This document shows, piece by piece, positions 8,863 through 16,831 of a DNA stretch of 64,000 bases. The DNA lies in assembly GCF_029338335.1 (NCBI RefSeq), contig NZ_CP119796.1; one strand, written 5' to 3'. The position numbers were made by a program, and so were the translations under genes. Position 1 is the stretch's first letter; every line of letters starts with the position of its first letter. The notes beneath the pieces were generated by a model. The model saw only the letters and a list, made by a program, of their open reading frames with translations, was not told the origin of the DNA and searched no databases. This stretch comes from Halomontanus rarus (GTDB lineage: Archaea; Halobacteriota; Halobacteria; Halobacteriales; Natrialbaceae).

Positions 8863-9600
8863 ATGGCAGAGAATACGTCCGACGCGACCTTCGTCCGCGA
8901 AACCGACCTCGAAACGACGGCACCGACGCTCATCGAGGGGCTGCCGGGAACGGGGCTCGTCGCGTCCATCGCCGCGGACCACATCTCGACTCGTCTCGAC
9001 CTCGAGCGGTACGGCACTATCCGCTCCGAGGAGTTCCCGCCGGTCGCGTCGTTCTCCGACGGCCTCGTCCAGGACACGGTCCGGGTATACGCGGGCTCCG
9101 ACCCCGACGTGATGACGCTCCGGAGCGACGTCCCGATCCCGTCGGAGGCGTTCCCGGCGTTGAGCGACTGCGTCCTCGAGGAGCTAGCCGAGGAGTTTCG
9201 ACGAGTCATCTTCCTCGCGGGCGCCCCCGCAACATCCGACGAGGAACGTGGGAACGTCACCGGCGTCGGCACGACCGAAGCCCTTCGAACGGAGCTCGAG
9301 GAAAACGAGATCCCGATCGCGGAGGAGTCCGGGGCGGTCGGCGACGTCACCGGTGCCCTTCTGAACGCGTGCTATCAGGCCGACGTCCCGGCGACGCTGC
9401 TCCTCGTGCAGACGAATCCGAAGTTTCCGGATCCGGGCGCTGCGAAGGCCGTCATCGAAACTGCTCTCGAGCCGCTCGTCGAGTTCGATATCGAGACGGC
9501 GGCGTTGGACGAACAGGCAGAACAGATTCAACGACAGAAACAGCAGATCCTCCAGCAACAACAGGAAGAATCCGCGCAGTCCCGTTCGATGTTCCGCTAG
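8863..9600 (+). CDS. PAC2 family protein (proteasome-assembly-chaperone-like)
   Basis: 245 residues. The N-terminal part has the PAC2 signature: APTLIEGLPGTGLVASIAAD, then a conserved core through REEFPPVASF-like sequence (here SEEFPPVASFSDG) and FLAGAP. In archaea PAC2 proteins are broadly conserved and related to the eukaryotic proteasome assembly chaperone PAC2, but their archaeal role is not settled. The last 40 residues are a glutamine-rich helix (QIQRQKQQILQQQQEE) likely to form a coiled coil. The gene is monocistronic between the zinc-ribbon gene and a divergent pair of small genes. Confidence 0.88.
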   Translation: MAENTSDATFVRETDLETTAPTLIEGLPGTGLVASIAADHISTRLDLERYGTIRSEEFPPVASFSDGLVQDTVRVYAGSDPDVMTLRSDVPIPSEAFPALSDCVLEELAEEFRRVIFLAGAPATSDEERGNVTGVGTTEALRTELEENEIPIAEESGAVGDVTGALLNACYQADVPATLLLVQTNPKFPDPGAAKAVIETALEPLVEFDIETAALDEQAEQIQRQKQQILQQQQEESAQSRSMFR

Positions 9601-9689
9601 CACGCGGTCCTAGTCTCGAGGCCGGCTTGTGCGACCACTGGACGTTCGTCGAGAGCGGAATTCGGGATGGACTTCCCAGCTCCGGCGTG

Positions 9690-9869
9690 TCACTCGCTGA
9701 GAAGCGTCGCATCGACCACGTCCAGCCTGTCGTCGTCCTCGAGATCGCACACGCGGGCCACGAGGTGGGCCTTGCAGTAGTACTCGAACCGCTCCATCCT
9801 CGTCTGCCGGTTTCTGAGAACGAGCCGACAGGCGTCGCCGTTCGAGCAATTCGTGGGATGTTCACACAC
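9690..9869 (-). CDS. Small cysteine-rich protein, unknown
   Basis: 59 residues from a GTG at 9869 to TGA 9690-9692. Although short, it has protein-like composition that the overlapping longer frames lack: cysteines at 2, 8, 14, 32 and 41, an aromatic/charged middle (RMERFEYYCKAHLVARVCDL) and an acidic tail (EDDDRLDVVDATLLSE). Two or three of the cysteines with His 4 or His 35 could bind a metal. The codons follow the haloarchaeal third-position G/C bias. It is divergent from the small gene at 9937, with 67 bases between them. I do not recognise a family. Confidence 0.6.
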   Translation of the reverse strand: MCEHPTNCSNGDACRLVLRNRQTRMERFEYYCKAHLVARVCDLEDDDRLDVVDATLLSE

Positions 9870-9936
9870 GGATACTGTATCGTATACATACCATCCGGTA
9901 AATCGATATCGGTGGTCAAATCAAATTTATTACACG

Positions 9937-10104
9937 ATGTCAGAATACCTCTCCCGAGACGAGAGCAGTGAGAGCACTTCTCGGTTAGGACCGCTCTCGT
10001 CGCTCGAGGGCCTCTCAGACTTGGAGGATCCGACACGACTCGAGGACGAGTCCGTCGGCGCATCCAGCGTCGACCCCCGTCTCCCGGACCGCAGCTGGAA
10101 CTAG
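9937..10104 (+). CDS. Small acidic protein, unknown
   Basis: 55 residues from ATG 9937. It is very acidic and serine-rich, with a regular SSLEGLSDLEDP/TRLEDE pattern and no cysteine or membrane segment, so it is probably disordered or a short helix. The sequence just upstream is AT-rich (CAAATTTATTACACG), unlike its surroundings, consistent with a promoter shared with the divergent gene at 9869. It ends 7 bases before the stop of the convergent aldo/keto reductase. No function can be proposed. Confidence 0.55.
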   Translation: MSEYLSRDESSESTSRLGPLSSLEGLSDLEDPTRLEDESVGASSVDPRLPDRSWN

Positions 10105-10111
10105 CTCCTGA

Positions 10112-10927
10112 CTACAGGTCCAATTTGCTCGCGAGGTCGTCCGGGAGTCCGCCGGTCTCCCGGAACACGTCGCGCATCTCCTCGCCGGTCAGTTCGAAGT
10201 CGAAGACGTCGAAGTTCTCCCGGACGTGCTCGGGCGAGGACGACATCGGAATCGTCGACACCTGCGGTTGCTGGAGCAGCCAGCGGATCGCGACCTGTGC
10301 GGGGGTCTTCCCGTGGCGGTCGCCGATCTCCCGAAGGACGTCCGCGTCGAGTGCATCACCGACGCCGAGCGGGCTGTACGCAGTGAGCATCATCCCTTCG
10401 TCGATGCAGTACTCGAGCAGGTCGTCCTGGCGGTGGTGGACGTGGTACTCGACCTGATTCGTGACGATGGGGGCTTCGGAGTGGGCGACGGCCTCGCGAG
10501 TCTGATCGACCGAGAAGTTCGACACGCCGAGGTGCTCGACGAGGCCGTCCTCGTAAAGTTCGTTCATCGCGTCGAGCGTCTCCTCGTGACTGACCTCGTC
10601 GTTCGGCGAGTGGATCAACAGGAGGTCGATCGTCTCCATATCGAGGTGCTCGAGGCTCTCGTGGACGGAGTCGATCACGTCGTCGTACGCGCGATTCCCG
10701 TCGGCGAGTTTCGTGGTGACGAACAGTTCCTCCCGGGCGACGTCCGACTCTCGGATCGCCTCCCCGACCGCGGGCTCGCTGCCGTAGACTTGAGCCGTAT
10801 CGAGGTGTCGGTAGCCGGCCTCGAGTGCGGCCGAGATCGCCCGCACCCGTTCGTCGTGATCGTCCATTCGAGCGGTCCCGAAGCCGAGCGCCGGGATCTC
10901 GACGCCGCGAGTGATGACTGAAAGCAT
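10112..10927 (-). CDS. Aldo/keto reductase
   Basis: 271 residues from ATG 10927, chosen because MLSVITRGVEIPALGFGT is the usual N-terminal strand of this family; the open frame upstream has no such character. The catalytic tetrad is visible: Asp in HLDTAQ, Tyr in QVYGSE, Lys in VTTKLAD and His in LLIHSP. The NADPH-binding end is IPMSSSPEHVRENFDVFDFEL-like near residue 225 onwards. It reduces aldehydes or ketones, or oxidises the matching alcohols; the substrate is unknown. It is monocistronic and diverges from the regulator gene at 11207. Confidence 0.93.
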   Translation of the reverse strand: MLSVITRGVEIPALGFGTARMDDHDERVRAISAALEAGYRHLDTAQVYGSEPAVGEAIRESDVAREELFVTTKLADGNRAYDDVIDSVHESLEHLDMETIDLLLIHSPNDEVSHEETLDAMNELYEDGLVEHLGVSNFSVDQTREAVAHSEAPIVTNQVEYHVHHRQDDLLEYCIDEGMMLTAYSPLGVGDALDADVLREIGDRHGKTPAQVAIRWLLQQPQVSTIPMSSSPEHVRENFDVFDFELTGEEMRDVFRETGGLPDDLASKLDL

Positions 10928-11206
10928 ACGTTCCTGTTTGCCAATAACACTCAAAAACGTTCGGCAGGCCACCGCTGTGGAAACTGTCCCCTTGCGCCGT
11001 CTCGTCGACTCTCGACGAGCCGAACGCGGTCTCACGACCCTCTTCCTCTCCTCCCTTGTCTCGAAGTACCACACTTTCTCACTAGTCGTCAGGAGAACGT
11101 AGCGTCAAGTAGTGTCGCGACAAACGTGAGGGGAGAACGTCGTCCGAAAGCCATCGACGGTGGCCGTCGGATCGCGAACACGAACACCAACTCGAGGAGA
11201 GACAGA

Positions 11207-11530
11207 ATGCACGAAAACGTCGCGTGGATGGAGCCGTCCGACCGATCGATCGTCCTCGAAGTCACCGCACACATGGGCTGGATCAAACCGCCGAGTATGG
11301 CGCTCAACAGTTCGCACTCGAGAGCGCACATCGCCGACCGGTGTCGGGTGCTCGCCGACCACGGCCTGATCGAACGCCATCCCAGCACGAGGGCCTATCG
11401 GATCACGGATCTGGGCGACCGATTTCTCTTCGGCGGCCTCGAGCCGGCCGACCTCGGCGCGACCGTGATCGCGAGTGATACCGACGCGACGACCCTGGAG
11501 TTCACCGAAGCGGAAGACCTCGCGGAGTGA
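11207..11530 (+). CDS. Winged-helix regulator, PhiH1-repressor-like
   Basis: 107 residues from ATG 11207, preceded by GAGGAGAGA. Residues 1-75 match the haloarchaeal PhiH1-repressor-like winged helix: WMEPSDRSIVLEVT, an ALNSSHSRAHIADRCRVLAD recognition region, HGLIERH, and a wing YRITDLGDRFLFGGLEPADL. These proteins are small DNA-binding regulators often found in chromosomes and proviruses. The region 11104-11206 may hold its own operator, but no clear palindrome was found. Targets are unknown; the aldo/keto reductase diverges from it and is a possible one. Confidence 0.82.
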   Translation: MHENVAWMEPSDRSIVLEVTAHMGWIKPPSMALNSSHSRAHIADRCRVLADHGLIERHPSTRAYRITDLGDRFLFGGLEPADLGATVIASDTDATTLEFTEAEDLAE

Positions 11531-11648
11531 CGAGTGGGTTCGAGTCGACCGGTTCGGACTGTGCCGAACGCGTAGTGTTCTTCGAAGCGTGCAGCCGCCG
11601 GGTCCACGTTTACCAGCGTCGGAGACGTACGCGAGGTAACTCCTGCTC

Positions 11649-12236
11649 ATGAGTACGGATCTGCTTCGCGAGGACGAGTCGGTTGCACAGTCGACCGAGG
11701 AAACGCTCCCGGAGAGCGTCGGCGAGCGGATCGAGACGTACGGAAACGACGGCACGCTCGCGCTGATTGCCGGAACCGTCGCGACCGCACAGGGGCTGCG
11801 GACCGTCCGGAAGAATCGCACCGGCGGCGCACTCACGATACTGTGGGGTGCCAGTTGGCTCCTCGTCGGTCTGGTACAGCGCCAGCGTCGGCGCTCGCGT
11901 TCTCCCGAGTCCACAGCGGCCGAAACCGAGGCCGAGAACGAAGGCGACCTCGAGAACTTCGACGATATCGGAGACGTGACGCCGGGAGACACCGACGACG
12001 AAATGGCGGCCACGAACACGTTGCCCCCCAGCGACGTCGGCGAACCCGAGACGCAGGCGCCCGAGGATTCCGACACGACCAAGACCGCCGCGGAGCCGAG
12101 CGAGATGACCGACCTCACCGAAAGAGAGGAGGATCCCGACGAGGAGACACCGACGGTGCCCGACGAACCGCCGGCCGACGACGTGGATATGATCGGGGTC
12201 GGCGGAGACGGTGACCGCGAGAATCAGGACAACTGA
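11649..12236 (+). CDS. Acidic membrane protein, unknown
   Basis: 195 residues. Two short hydrophobic helices lie at about 36-50 (TLALIAGTVATAQGL) and 61-76 (ALTILWGASWLLVGLV), separated by a basic loop KNRTGG and followed by an arginine cluster (QRQRRRSRS) and a ~115-residue acidic tail. By the positive-inside rule both termini probably face the cytoplasm. GAGGTAA lies just before the ATG. The N-terminal half looks conserved and the tail is low-complexity. No named domain was recognised. Confidence 0.75.
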   Translation: MSTDLLREDESVAQSTEETLPESVGERIETYGNDGTLALIAGTVATAQGLRTVRKNRTGGALTILWGASWLLVGLVQRQRRRSRSPESTAAETEAENEGDLENFDDIGDVTPGDTDDEMAATNTLPPSDVGEPETQAPEDSDTTKTAAEPSEMTDLTEREEDPDEETPTVPDEPPADDVDMIGVGGDGDRENQDN

Positions 12237-12341
12237 TCCCACCGTATCGACAGTTCTGAACCGATACTCTCCCTGCTCAAACGGTGAATCGACAGTCGCA
12301 ACCTACGGTTTGTTACACGCGAACCCCAGTCTCGACTTCTG

Positions 12342-12783
12342 ATCACCATCGAGAACGATTGCACCGCCGCAGCCCTCGCTGAGTGGACCTACGGCACCGG
12401 CCGGGCGTCCGTCTGCGTCATCCGTTCACGATGGGCACCGGCATCGGCGCGGCTGTCGTCTACTATGGCTGCGTCCTTCAGGACACAGCGGGCCACGGGA
12501 CAGAGTTCGATCTTTTCCTGATCCGGGGCCACTGGACAGGAACAGTTCTGGCGTCCCAGGCATCTGGGAAGCGTACCGTTTAGGCCAAGGGATCGCCGGC
12601 TTCGTCGCGGAACTCCCCAAGACCGAACCCCGTGAGATGATTCTCGCCAGTTTGACCTCGTAACTGTCTATGGTTTCTTTGACGCCATCGGTCGAGACGA
12701 TTCCATCGAAAACGACTACCTTGACCTGTCTACGACTCGAGACACTCGGACTCGAGCCGACAGTTATCGATCCATCACTCTGA
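12342..12783 (+). pseudogene. Decayed ROK-family sugar kinase (glucokinase-like) fragment
   Basis: Pieces of an ROK kinase appear in order in three frames. At 12342 ITIENDCTAAALAEWTYGTG gives the catalytic-aspartate region (END) of the family. At 12431 MGTGIGAAVVYYGCVLQ follows, the GTGIG phosphate-binding loop. Near 12560-12660 GIWEAYRLGQGIAGFVAELP follows, the segment that comes after the zinc motif. At about 12660 VTVYGFFDAIGRDDS continues in another frame. The N-terminal nucleotide-binding DxGGT part is missing, the zinc-motif cysteines are lost and there are at least two frameshifts, so it cannot make an active enzyme. Confidence 0.75.
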
Positions 12784-13120
12784 ATAGTGCTCCCAGCGAC
12801 GGTATTCGTGTTTCTTACTCAGCCGAATCTGCAGGTAATACGTTCAGTTATCGATCGGACACCGGAGAGCGGAAAAATTCGTTCAGCCGTCGTCTCACCA
12901 CTTTTTCGGCAGGAGTAGGAAGTAGTGTTACCAAGAGTTCTGACGCGATTACGCGCGGTCACCGATGAGCATCTCGTCTTGTTGACGGCCGACGACCAGG
13001 AACCCTCCGTCTTCGAAAGAGTAATCGGCGACGAGTAAGGGTCGAATTCGACGCTAGACTTGATCTACAAGACAAATTGCTTTTGGGAATGTTTATCGGC
13101 AACGAGAACGAGGTAAGACT
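12784..13120. other. Non-coding stretch with a short gene fragment
   Basis: About 340 bases without an intact gene. A 37-codon open stretch (GTG 12925 to TAA 13036-13038) reads LPRVLTRLRAVTDEHLVLLT and ends in ERVIGDE. It has haloarchaeal protein character and may be the surviving C-terminus of a lost gene, since a TAG lies just upstream in frame. Nothing else was seen. Confidence 0.35.
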
Positions 13121-13504
13121 ATGGTTGGAGAGCGTGGTCCCGATGAAAAGTTCCACTTTCCCGGTTATCGAGACGGGTGCTATTATTCCCGAATAGCCGA
13201 TTGCTGCTGGGCTTGCTTCGTTCGAAATCTTGCTTCGTCGACGACATCGCCAGTGCGTCAGCGGCTGAAACAAGCCCGACGCGATCCAGAGCATAATGCA
13301 GTTGGTAAACAAGTCATCGTTCCCGACTTGCGGCAGTCATCTGACGATACGCCGGTGGCATACACGGAGGGGACCGTTTCCGAGGTGCACTTCCTCGACG
13401 GTGACGAACCAGACATTGTGACCGTTGACCTCGACAATGGAGACCGTCTGTACCTTGACTTGATAATCAACAAACGGGGGTTGGTAGAAGAGAGAAACAT
13501 CTGA
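13121..13504 (+). CDS. Hypothetical protein with a small beta-rich C-terminal domain
   Basis: 127 residues from ATG 13121; TTTATC at about 13091 is a TATA candidate 28 bases upstream. The C-terminal 65 residues look real: VGKQVIVPDLRQSS, then AYTEGTVSEVHFLDGDEPD and IVTVDLDNGDRLYLDLI, a pattern of alternating strands similar to small SH3-like barrels. The first 55 residues (cysteine-rich CYYSRIADCCWACF) are unlike that and may be out of frame with the true start. I do not recognise the family. It lies in the transition from GC-rich to AT-rich sequence. Confidence 0.42.
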   Translation: MVGERGPDEKFHFPGYRDGCYYSRIADCCWACFVRNLASSTTSPVRQRLKQARRDPEHNAVGKQVIVPDLRQSSDDTPVAYTEGTVSEVHFLDGDEPDIVTVDLDNGDRLYLDLIINKRGLVEERNI

Positions 13505-14268
13505 TCGATTGAAACCTGTTACCACTTCTGTTCGTCAACTGGTACGCTGCCCCAGCAAATCTTCTCCAACAATTCGGGGTAGCGTAAAACTACCAGCGTC
13601 TGATTTCGAACGAATTCAACGCTTTAATCTCGGTCAGTGACTCAAGGTCACGTTCACTGTCGGCCATCGCACCAGGCACTTGTTCGTTCATCTGTATTCT
13701 CGCCACCGGCCACGGTACAAATAGTCGGCACTAGCAGGGACAATCGATACACGAAGAGTAATCAGAAAATGGTGAGAGTGATTGGTCAACCGGGGCGCGC
13801 GAGGATTACTTCTGAAAGTGATGACTCAATCCCAACAATTTGAATATCCAACAACTCGAAGTAAAAATTCAAGGCTTAGTCAGCAGTCACCACCAATAGC
13901 ACATGCACTCTCTCTCAAAAACTTTGAAATATATGTCCTACCATAGGAAAAGTTTAATTAGTTCGAAAATACACAGTACCGCAACTGAGGAAGACATCTG
14001 AAAAAAGGCGGTGAGTTGACTTGTTCCGGTGGGAAAACTCAATAACTGGCCGAGATGGCGGGTCGCGACCACCGAATTAGTTAACTAGTTTATCACTAGC
14101 CAATAGATATTCCCACATCTGGTCAAATGGTGACCATATACAAATATTAAAATATAGGGATGAAGCTAATTATAAACTGAACGTTCGTGCTTTATATCGC
14201 CTATGTACTGGAGAATCATTCACACTTAACAGAAGATTTATCTTGGTAATAGGGAATTGACTGGGTGC
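13505..14268. other. AT-rich non-coding stretch at the island edge
   Basis: About 760 bases with no convincing gene. On the minus strand near 13585-13690 a 32-codon stretch (MNEQVPGAMADSERDLESLT) is protein-like but too short to assign. From 13850 on, the sequence is strongly AT-rich. AATTAGTTAACTAGTTT at 14075-14091 recurs exactly at 33033-33049. GATTTATCTT at about 14234 is a TATA candidate for the next gene. Confidence 0.4.
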
Positions 14269-15393
14269 ATGGTACTGGAGAAAAACAAGGCACGTGAACA
14301 TCGGCGAGCTGGTGGGGATGTTTCCCCCCTAGGTCGCCGCGACCTGTTGGCCATCGCGGCTGCGGTTCCTACATTGAGCGGAACAGTCGCTGCTCGCAGC
14401 AGGTCTTCATCGGACACATTGGCAAGTCCAGAATTGGTTGATATCTATGGCTTCGGTGGTACGGCCGTTCTTGATCGAACAGTCAGTGACGCCAAGACGA
14501 ATGTGTTAGAAGACGCGAGATTACTTGACGTGAACGGCTCGCAAGTAGCTTCGCTCGATGAGGACGACAGTGACTGGTATACACTGGACTTGACTGCGGA
14601 CCACCGGTTGACTCTCAACATTAGGCAGTGGTTCAGTTCTGGCCTTCTCGGAATGATACTCTACGATTCGAATGGCGAGCTACTAACTCTGGTGTACGAT
14701 ACTGGGCAACAGCCGACGAGTCTCGTTCACACGGTAACGGAATCCGGACAATACTACGTGGAAATTATCGATCTTGACGATGGACACGGTGCCTACCGTC
14801 TGAGAACCGACACCAAGCGAGAATCAGACGCTACAGTCGTTCAAAATCCACATGACGACGAACCGTGGATCCTCCCCGGTCGAATTGAAGCTGAAAATTT
14901 CGACGACGGAGGTCACGGCGTCGCGTACAATGACATGACTGACCGCAACCAAGGATCAGTCTATCGACGCGACGAGAACGTCGACATTGCTCGTACGGGA
15001 AACAGTTCGGGTTATGCTGTCTTCGATATGGACGATGGCGAGTGGCTCGAGTACACCGTCAACGTTGAGAGCGGTGTCTACGACATCAAAATACGTGTCA
15101 CCGGCGGGACGGACGAAAGCGGTCTCGCCGTTTCGCTCGATAGACAGAGACTCGGCACGATCGACGCTCGAACCGACCAGATGGGAAATTGGCGAACAAA
15201 AACCCTTGAGGAAGTTTCTGTTTCGGCTGATGGAACGGCGACATTGAGGGTCACCGTTAAAAATGGAGACTTCGCCTTCAACTGGATTGACTTCGTTCAG
15301 CGAGACGATTCGACCTCTATCTCCGATGAGAGCGACAGTGAGTACGGCATTCAAGCATACGGCGAATACGGCTATGGCGGCATTTCCGCATAA
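14269..15393 (+). CDS. Secreted Tat protein with PPC-like and CBM6 domains
   Basis: 374 residues from ATG 14269. A Tat signal is clear (GRRDLLAIAAAVPTLSGTVA, probable cleavage after AAR). Residues about 90-180 resemble a bacterial pre-peptidase C-terminal (PPC) beta domain (DSDWYTLDLTAD, ESGQYYVEI). Residues about 205-330 are a CBM6-type carbohydrate-binding module: GRIEAENFDDGGHGVAYNDM, DGEWLEYTVNV and WRTKTLEEVSV. There is no catalytic domain, so it probably binds an extracellular polysaccharide. The C-terminus is a tyrosine/glycine tail (YGIQAYGEYGYGGISA). The next gene begins 12 bases later, so the two form an operon. Confidence 0.82.
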   Translation: MVLEKNKAREHRRAGGDVSPLGRRDLLAIAAAVPTLSGTVAARSRSSSDTLASPELVDIYGFGGTAVLDRTVSDAKTNVLEDARLLDVNGSQVASLDEDDSDWYTLDLTADHRLTLNIRQWFSSGLLGMILYDSNGELLTLVYDTGQQPTSLVHTVTESGQYYVEIIDLDDGHGAYRLRTDTKRESDATVVQNPHDDEPWILPGRIEAENFDDGGHGVAYNDMTDRNQGSVYRRDENVDIARTGNSSGYAVFDMDDGEWLEYTVNVESGVYDIKIRVTGGTDESGLAVSLDRQRLGTIDARTDQMGNWRTKTLEEVSVSADGTATLRVTVKNGDFAFNWIDFVQRDDSTSISDESDSEYGIQAYGEYGYGGISA

Positions 15394-15405
15394 GGTCCTC
15401 CAACA

Positions 15406-16506
15406 ATGACAGACAATCATAACTATAACACCCCCGACAAAGGTAGCACTGACTGGCACATTCCCCTGAACGATAACTTCAAGCGTCTCGACACTGGCGT
15501 TGAGATTCGTGATGAAGAAGCTAATATCGAGAACTACAGCCCCAAATCAGGTGCAAAATTCCTTGCTGTCGACACGGGCGTCCGATATATCGGCGATGGC
15601 TCGTCTTGGAAGGAATTAGTGATTCCAAGCAAAATTGTCGAGCGATTCAAAGAACTCGAGGCGCGCATCGAGACACTTGAAGAGAAGGGTAATGAAGATG
15701 ATACAGAAGACGGTAATAGTGGATCCGACGCTGATGTAGTAGTTCCCTTCGATAGCTCCGATCAGATTCAGTCAACTCGTGACACATGTGAAATTGTCAC
15801 TGACCCTGACGGAGGAAACCGTAATGTACTCAAAGTCGGATGGAACGAAGCTGGCGATCTATACGGGTCAAGTTTCTCGTACTACGCTGAAGATTACGTT
15901 AATAACGAACCCCAAAACGCCCACGCTCGCTTCTGGATCTATCATCCTCCTGAATTTGAGTTCTACACAAATGGTCCTGGCGGGACAAAGCTCCCTGGAT
16001 TCGCTCACACCGACGATGCGGGATGGGGCCACAGAGAACCTGGCGTTGACGGGAACGGGTGGTCTGCTCGTGGAGGGATTGCTAGACCGAATCATGGGTG
16101 GTACAACGAGACCAGTGGTCCCGGGTGGTACAATCAGGTTTATCACTATGATCAAGATGGTGATGAAAGCGATCATCTCGTCGGAAGTGAACTCGATCCC
16201 GGCTTTGGTCAGTGGCATCAGATTGATCAATATGTCGAAATGAATACACCCGGCCAGAACGACGGGATCTACAAAGTCTGGATCGACGGTAAGATGGTTT
16301 CTGACAATTTACTTGACCCATTCGATAGTTCAAAAGTCTCCAATTACGATGAGATCCAGTTCCGTGACGTAGATGCTGACTATCTCCACGTTCACCGCTT
16401 CTGGTTTAATTGCTACTTCGGCGGGTCCTACGGTGCACAACGCGATGATGAAGCGTTGTACTTCAAAAACCTCAAGATTTGGTTCGATCAGGGCGAACAG
16501 CTCTAG
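15406..16506 (+). CDS. Polysaccharide-lyase-14-like protein with tail-type N-terminus
   Basis: 366 residues without a signal peptide. Residues 1-75 (STDWHIPLNDNFKRLDTGVE, then VRYIGDGSSWKEL) resemble short N-terminal modules seen in phage-tail and pectate-lyase-like haloarchaeal proteins. A coiled coil with KELEARIETLEEK spans about 80-97, followed by an acidic linker. Residues 110-366 form a beta-jelly-roll of polysaccharide lyase family 14 type: AHARFWIYHPPEFEF, GGTKLPGFAH, GWSARGG, YNQVYHYDQ and GFGQWHQIDQYVEMN. It should bind or cleave a uronic-acid polymer. It follows the CBM6 gene by 12 bases. The domain is repeated in the lipoprotein at 18830-19687. Confidence 0.75.
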   Translation: MTDNHNYNTPDKGSTDWHIPLNDNFKRLDTGVEIRDEEANIENYSPKSGAKFLAVDTGVRYIGDGSSWKELVIPSKIVERFKELEARIETLEEKGNEDDTEDGNSGSDADVVVPFDSSDQIQSTRDTCEIVTDPDGGNRNVLKVGWNEAGDLYGSSFSYYAEDYVNNEPQNAHARFWIYHPPEFEFYTNGPGGTKLPGFAHTDDAGWGHREPGVDGNGWSARGGIARPNHGWYNETSGPGWYNQVYHYDQDGDESDHLVGSELDPGFGQWHQIDQYVEMNTPGQNDGIYKVWIDGKMVSDNLLDPFDSSKVSNYDEIQFRDVDADYLHVHRFWFNCYFGGSYGAQRDDEALYFKNLKIWFDQGEQL

Positions 16507-16552
16507 CCACTCAAATTATAGTTTGTTTCTTCGGGAGCGACTATCAACAGTA

Positions 16553-16558
16553 TTTTTT
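16553..16558 (+). terminator. T-run terminator candidate
   Basis: Six consecutive T about 47 bases after the stop codon of the lyase-like gene. Archaeal RNA polymerase stops at oligo-T without needing a hairpin. Confidence 0.4.
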
Positions 16559-16613
16559 CGCATGGCGATATAGTACTCCTTAATGACTGGGTCTACCTCT
16601 ATCCGTGATAAAT

Positions 16614-16820
16614 ATGGTTTCCACAGATAATGTATCTGCTGAATCGATTTCGATCCTTATTGTGAGTGCTGGGTTGTCTATTTTTGTATTACTACAAAGC
16701 TACATTTTTTTGATTGAGGATGTTACAAGAACAAATCAGTTGATTAGAATTGTCTGGTATGCCACTCTCCTCATAGGTATCTTTCTAGCTGTCTATAGCA
16801 GGAGGTGGTTAAAGAGTTGA
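16614..16820 (+). CDS. Small two-helix membrane protein, unknown
   Basis: 68 residues from ATG 16614 (an in-frame GTG at 16605 is an alternative). Two membrane helices are plain: about residues 10-34 (ISILIVSAGLSIFVLLQSYI) and 45-65 (IRIVWYATLLIGIFLAVYSR), with a basic C-terminus RRWLKS. Proteins of this shape are common in haloarchaeal surface-glycan regions, but I know no function. It converges on the 599-residue membrane protein with an 11-base gap. Confidence 0.6.
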   Translation: MVSTDNVSAESISILIVSAGLSIFVLLQSYIFLIEDVTRTNQLIRIVWYATLLIGIFLAVYSRRWLKS

Positions 16821-16831
16821 TTATTATGTTA

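Noticed and set aside
9452..10063. A 203-codon minus-strand frame between the PAC2 and aldo/keto reductase genes
   Set aside because: Ser/Arg/Thr-rich without domains; it overlaps the PAC2 gene end and the more protein-like 59-residue frame.
12925..13038. A 37-codon protein-like stretch as a gene
   Set aside because: Too short and with a stop just upstream in frame; more likely a leftover C-terminus.
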